From contig NZ_JAGEVF010000005.1 of NCBI RefSeq assembly GCF_017581965.1, positions 1-64,000 on the forward strand: 64,000 bases of DNA, given 5' to 3'. This DNA comes from Winogradskyella pelagia. Its GTDB lineage: Bacteria; Bacteroidota; Bacteroidia; Flavobacteriales; Flavobacteriaceae. Every line of letters starts with the position of its first letter. Positions within the stretch are counted from its first letter, which is position 1. The notes under the pieces were generated by a model. It was not told where the DNA came from. It was given only the letters and a program-made list of their open reading frames with translations, and made no database searches. The position numbers and the translations under genes are program-made. This document shows positions 62,615-64,000 of this stretch, one piece after another.

Positions 62615-62842
62615 TTAATTTATATATCCCTCTAGAATATACATTGCAACAATAATTGCAATTAATAAGATGATTAGTGTTTTTAACGGTAAAGGTTTTG
62701 CAACATTTTTGGTAGTCTTACCTCTAACCTCATCCCTAATTGCATCCCATCTGCTCTCCAAATCATCTTCAGGTGGCACGCCGCCTTCATTTTGATAACG
62801 CGGTTTATATTTAAAACGCTTTGGCTTCCTTTGCTTAAACAA
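62615..62842 (-). CDS. Small single-pass membrane protein (paralogue 1 of the pair before mutL)
   Basis: This 75-residue protein starts at TTG (62842), directly after an in-frame stop, and has the same layout as the following gene: basic FKQRKPKRFKYKPRY at the N-terminus, an acidic middle (PPEDDLESRWDAIRDE) and one membrane segment at about 54-71. A good -7 box (TACTTTTG) lies 29 bp upstream. The two are probably a tandem duplication. Function unknown. Confidence 0.75.
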   Translation of the reverse strand: MFKQRKPKRFKYKPRYQNEGGVPPEDDLESRWDAIRDEVRGKTTKNVAKPLPLKTLIILLIAIIVAMYILEGYIN

Positions 62843-62870
62843 TTAATCGATTTTTCTACTCTAACCTCCT

Positions 62871-62878
62871 CAAAAGTA
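62871..62878 (-). promoter_or_regulatory. -7 box for the small-membrane-protein/mutL/rhomboid operon
   Basis: Read leftward this is TACTTTTG, an exact TAnnTTTG match, giving a leader of roughly 25 bases to the TTG start at 62842. No well-spaced TTG -33 element is evident. Confidence 0.5.
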
Positions 62879-63054
62879 CTTAAAATACAAGCAAAATATA
62901 CCTAAGGATACCTTAAAATTATCAACAAAAAAGATGCCAAGCTTAGGTGTTTGGCCTAAATAACATTTTCAAATTGTATGGTATTATTTACAGTTACTCT
63001 TTAAAACTACCGAGTACTGAAAAACTACAATTCAATACACAATACCCAATAAAA

Positions 63055-63561
63055 TTATTTGGTCTTCTTTCTAAGGTCAGCCATTTTAATCGCAGTAATA
63101 GCAGCTTCAGTACCCTTATTACCATGTTTACCACCAGAGCGGTCTATGGATTGTTGCAAGTTGTTATCTGTAAGAACACAAAAAATAACTGGTATATCAC
63201 CTTTGAGGTTTAAATCTTTTACTCCATGAGTAACGCCTTCACAAACAAAGTCAAAATGCTTGGTTTCGCCTTGAATGACACAGCCAATAACTATTATTGC
63301 GTCTAACATACCAGATTCTGCATAAATGCTTTTACTCATTCTTGCAGCGCCATAGGTAAGCTCAAAAGTACCAGGAACATTCCAGCGCACTATATTTTCC
63401 TTTAATGCTCCACAGTCAATTAGGGCATCAAATGCGCCTTGCCATAAGCCTTCTGTAATTTGTGAATTCCACTCAGAAACAACAATCCCAAACCGAAAAT
63501 ATTTCGCATTTGGGATTGTTGCTTTATCGTAGTTAGATAGGTTTTTGTTTTCAGTAGCCAT
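63055..63561 (-). CDS. ribH: 6,7-dimethyl-8-ribityllumazine synthase
   Basis: RibH condenses ribulose-derived butanone phosphate with the ribityl-pyrimidine to give lumazine, the penultimate step of riboflavin synthesis. The 168-residue protein contains FGIVVSEWNSQITEGL, the substrate-binding NVPGTFELTYGAARM, IGCVIQGETKHFDFVCEGVT with His-102 as the general acid, and the closing GNKGTEAAITAIKM. It forms icosahedral or pentameric shells in other species. It lies one base after the TPR gene, so the two are cotranscribed. Other rib genes are not here. Confidence 0.97.
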   Translation of the reverse strand: MATENKNLSNYDKATIPNAKYFRFGIVVSEWNSQITEGLWQGAFDALIDCGALKENIVRWNVPGTFELTYGAARMSKSIYAESGMLDAIIVIGCVIQGETKHFDFVCEGVTHGVKDLNLKGDIPVIFCVLTDNNLQQSIDRSGGKHGNKGTEAAITAIKMADLRKKTK

Positions 63562-63562
63562 A

Positions 63563-64000
63563 TTACATACTTGCCTCCACTTTACCTATTAATATTTTCA
63601 CAGTGCTCGCCTCTGTTGAGCTAGAAAATTCGGATTCTATACGTTTAAGATAGTCCAATGCTTTTTGATTTTCACCTAAATCAATTGCGATTTGTGCTGC
63701 CTTCATAAGGTACATTGGTGTCGTATAGTTATTATTGGATTTGTTAAAAGCCTTTTCGTAATAGTCTAGAGCGTCATTAGGTTGCTCTAATTGCGCAAAG
63801 GCATCTCCTATACCACCTAGTGCAATTGGACCTAACATTTTATCATCACTAGAAAAATCGCTTAAGTAAGTGATGGCGTTAGAATAATCCTTTAAATTAA
63901 GATAAGACATCCCTGCATAATAATTAGCCAAATTAGCCGCTGGAGTGCCGCTGTACTCACTTATAATATCTAGCATACCGTACTTACCCTCACCACCGTT
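63563..64000 (-). CDS. TPR-repeat protein (C-terminal part, runs off the right edge)
   Basis: The frame is open through base 64000, so only the last ~145 residues are seen and the N-terminus lies outside. They hold tandem tetratricopeptide units: ANLANYYAGMSYLNLKDYSN with AITYLSDF, then GGIGDAFAQLEQPNDALDYY, then MKAAQIAIDLGENQKALDYL. The style resembles YbgF/BamD-type envelope TPR proteins. In Bacteroidota a tetratricopeptide protein before ribH is usual. The ATG at 63976 is internal to the gene, not its start. Confidence 0.85.
   Translation of the reverse strand, partial: NGGEGKYGMLDIISEYSGTPAANLANYYAGMSYLNLKDYSNAITYLSDFSSDDKMLGPIALGGIGDAFAQLEQPNDALDYYEKAFNKSNNNYTTPMYLMKAAQIAIDLGENQKALDYLKRIESEFSSSTEASTVKILIGKVEASM

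Noticed and set aside
1-64000. CRISPR arrays, insertion sequences, prophage, or toxin-antitoxin and defence genes
   Set aside because: I found no repeat-spacer pattern, transposase, integrase or recognisable defence protein anywhere in the window.
63976-64000. Treating the TPR gene as starting at ATG 63976
   Set aside because: The frame is open to the window edge with in-phase coding residues before that ATG, so the gene is partial.

Overview
The window is a low-GC chromosomal segment from a member of the Bacteroidota, almost certainly family Flavobacteriaceae. The evidence is the gene content (an unusually long NusB, PUR-domain/DUF3276 protein, long LepB with an N-terminal extension, B12-dependent methylmalonyl-CoA mutase in two subunits, DUF5683 and DUF6122 proteins, a giant BspA-type surface protein), the near absence of Shine-Dalgarno sequences, and promoters of the Bacteroidota type (TAnnTTTG, with TTG about 20 bases upstream). 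I cannot name the genus. I see no prophage, insertion sequence, integrase, CRISPR array or plasmid hallmark; nearly everything is ordinary chromosome.

Layout: 1-3938 is the N-terminal 1,312 residues of a giant secreted repeat protein (14 GloVer propeller-type units, seven BspA/DUF285 units, Ig-like domains) running off the left edge. 4.3-8.1 kb holds a YdeI-like protein and the leftward set yajC, DUF1573 lipoprotein, nusB and a Leu/Glu-type dehydrogenase. 8.2-13 kb has an ABC exporter half-transporter, a PUR-domain protein and a secreted M14 carboxypeptidase. 13-17.6 kb has a CsaA-like protein, a thioredoxin-fold protein, an acetyltransferase, TonB and a TonB-dependent receptor. 17.7-23 kb has a YhhN protein, an ECF sigma factor with a membrane partner, an acyltransferase, a Nudix CoA pyrophosphatase, a lipoprotein cyclophilin and an esterase.

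23-30.6 kb is the most system-like block: a TRIC-type channel and an RDD protein diverge from a tightly overlapping operon of SpoIIM-like, multi-pass membrane, DUF4129, DUF4350, MoxR ATPase and DUF58 genes. A related set (RDD, SpoIIM, DUF58, MoxR, DUF4350) is known in Actinobacteria, so it is ancient, but its job is poorly understood. 31.3-32.8 kb is a divergent dps/oxyR pair with both OxyR redox cysteines. 34.7-39.8 kb is an envelope-stress-like block: DUF4870, a PadR regulator behind a perfect 19-bp palindrome, a PspC protein, an NTF2-like protein and two GIN/DUF2807 proteins.

39.9-47.7 kb has trxB, a tRNA-Pro(UGG), a PQQ sugar dehydrogenase with a lipoprotein cytochrome c, udk, a DivIC-like gene and methylmalonyl-CoA mutase. 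A small lipoprotein gene at 47.8 kb appears frameshifted. 48-57.8 kb has a dienoyl-CoA reductase, a large M16 peptidase and a rightward run parA-parB-DUF5683-dapB-lepB-WbqC-DUF6122. 57.8-64 kb is leftward: TPR protein (partial), ribH, two small paralogous membrane proteins, mutL with degenerate endonuclease motifs, two rhomboids and a membrane-anchored EEP-family hydrolase.

No clearly novel defence or mobile system is present. The items best worth following are the RDD/SpoIIM/MoxR/DUF58 block, the PadR-PspC-GIN block with its palindromes, the frameshifted lipoprotein, the MutL motif loss and the giant repeat protein.
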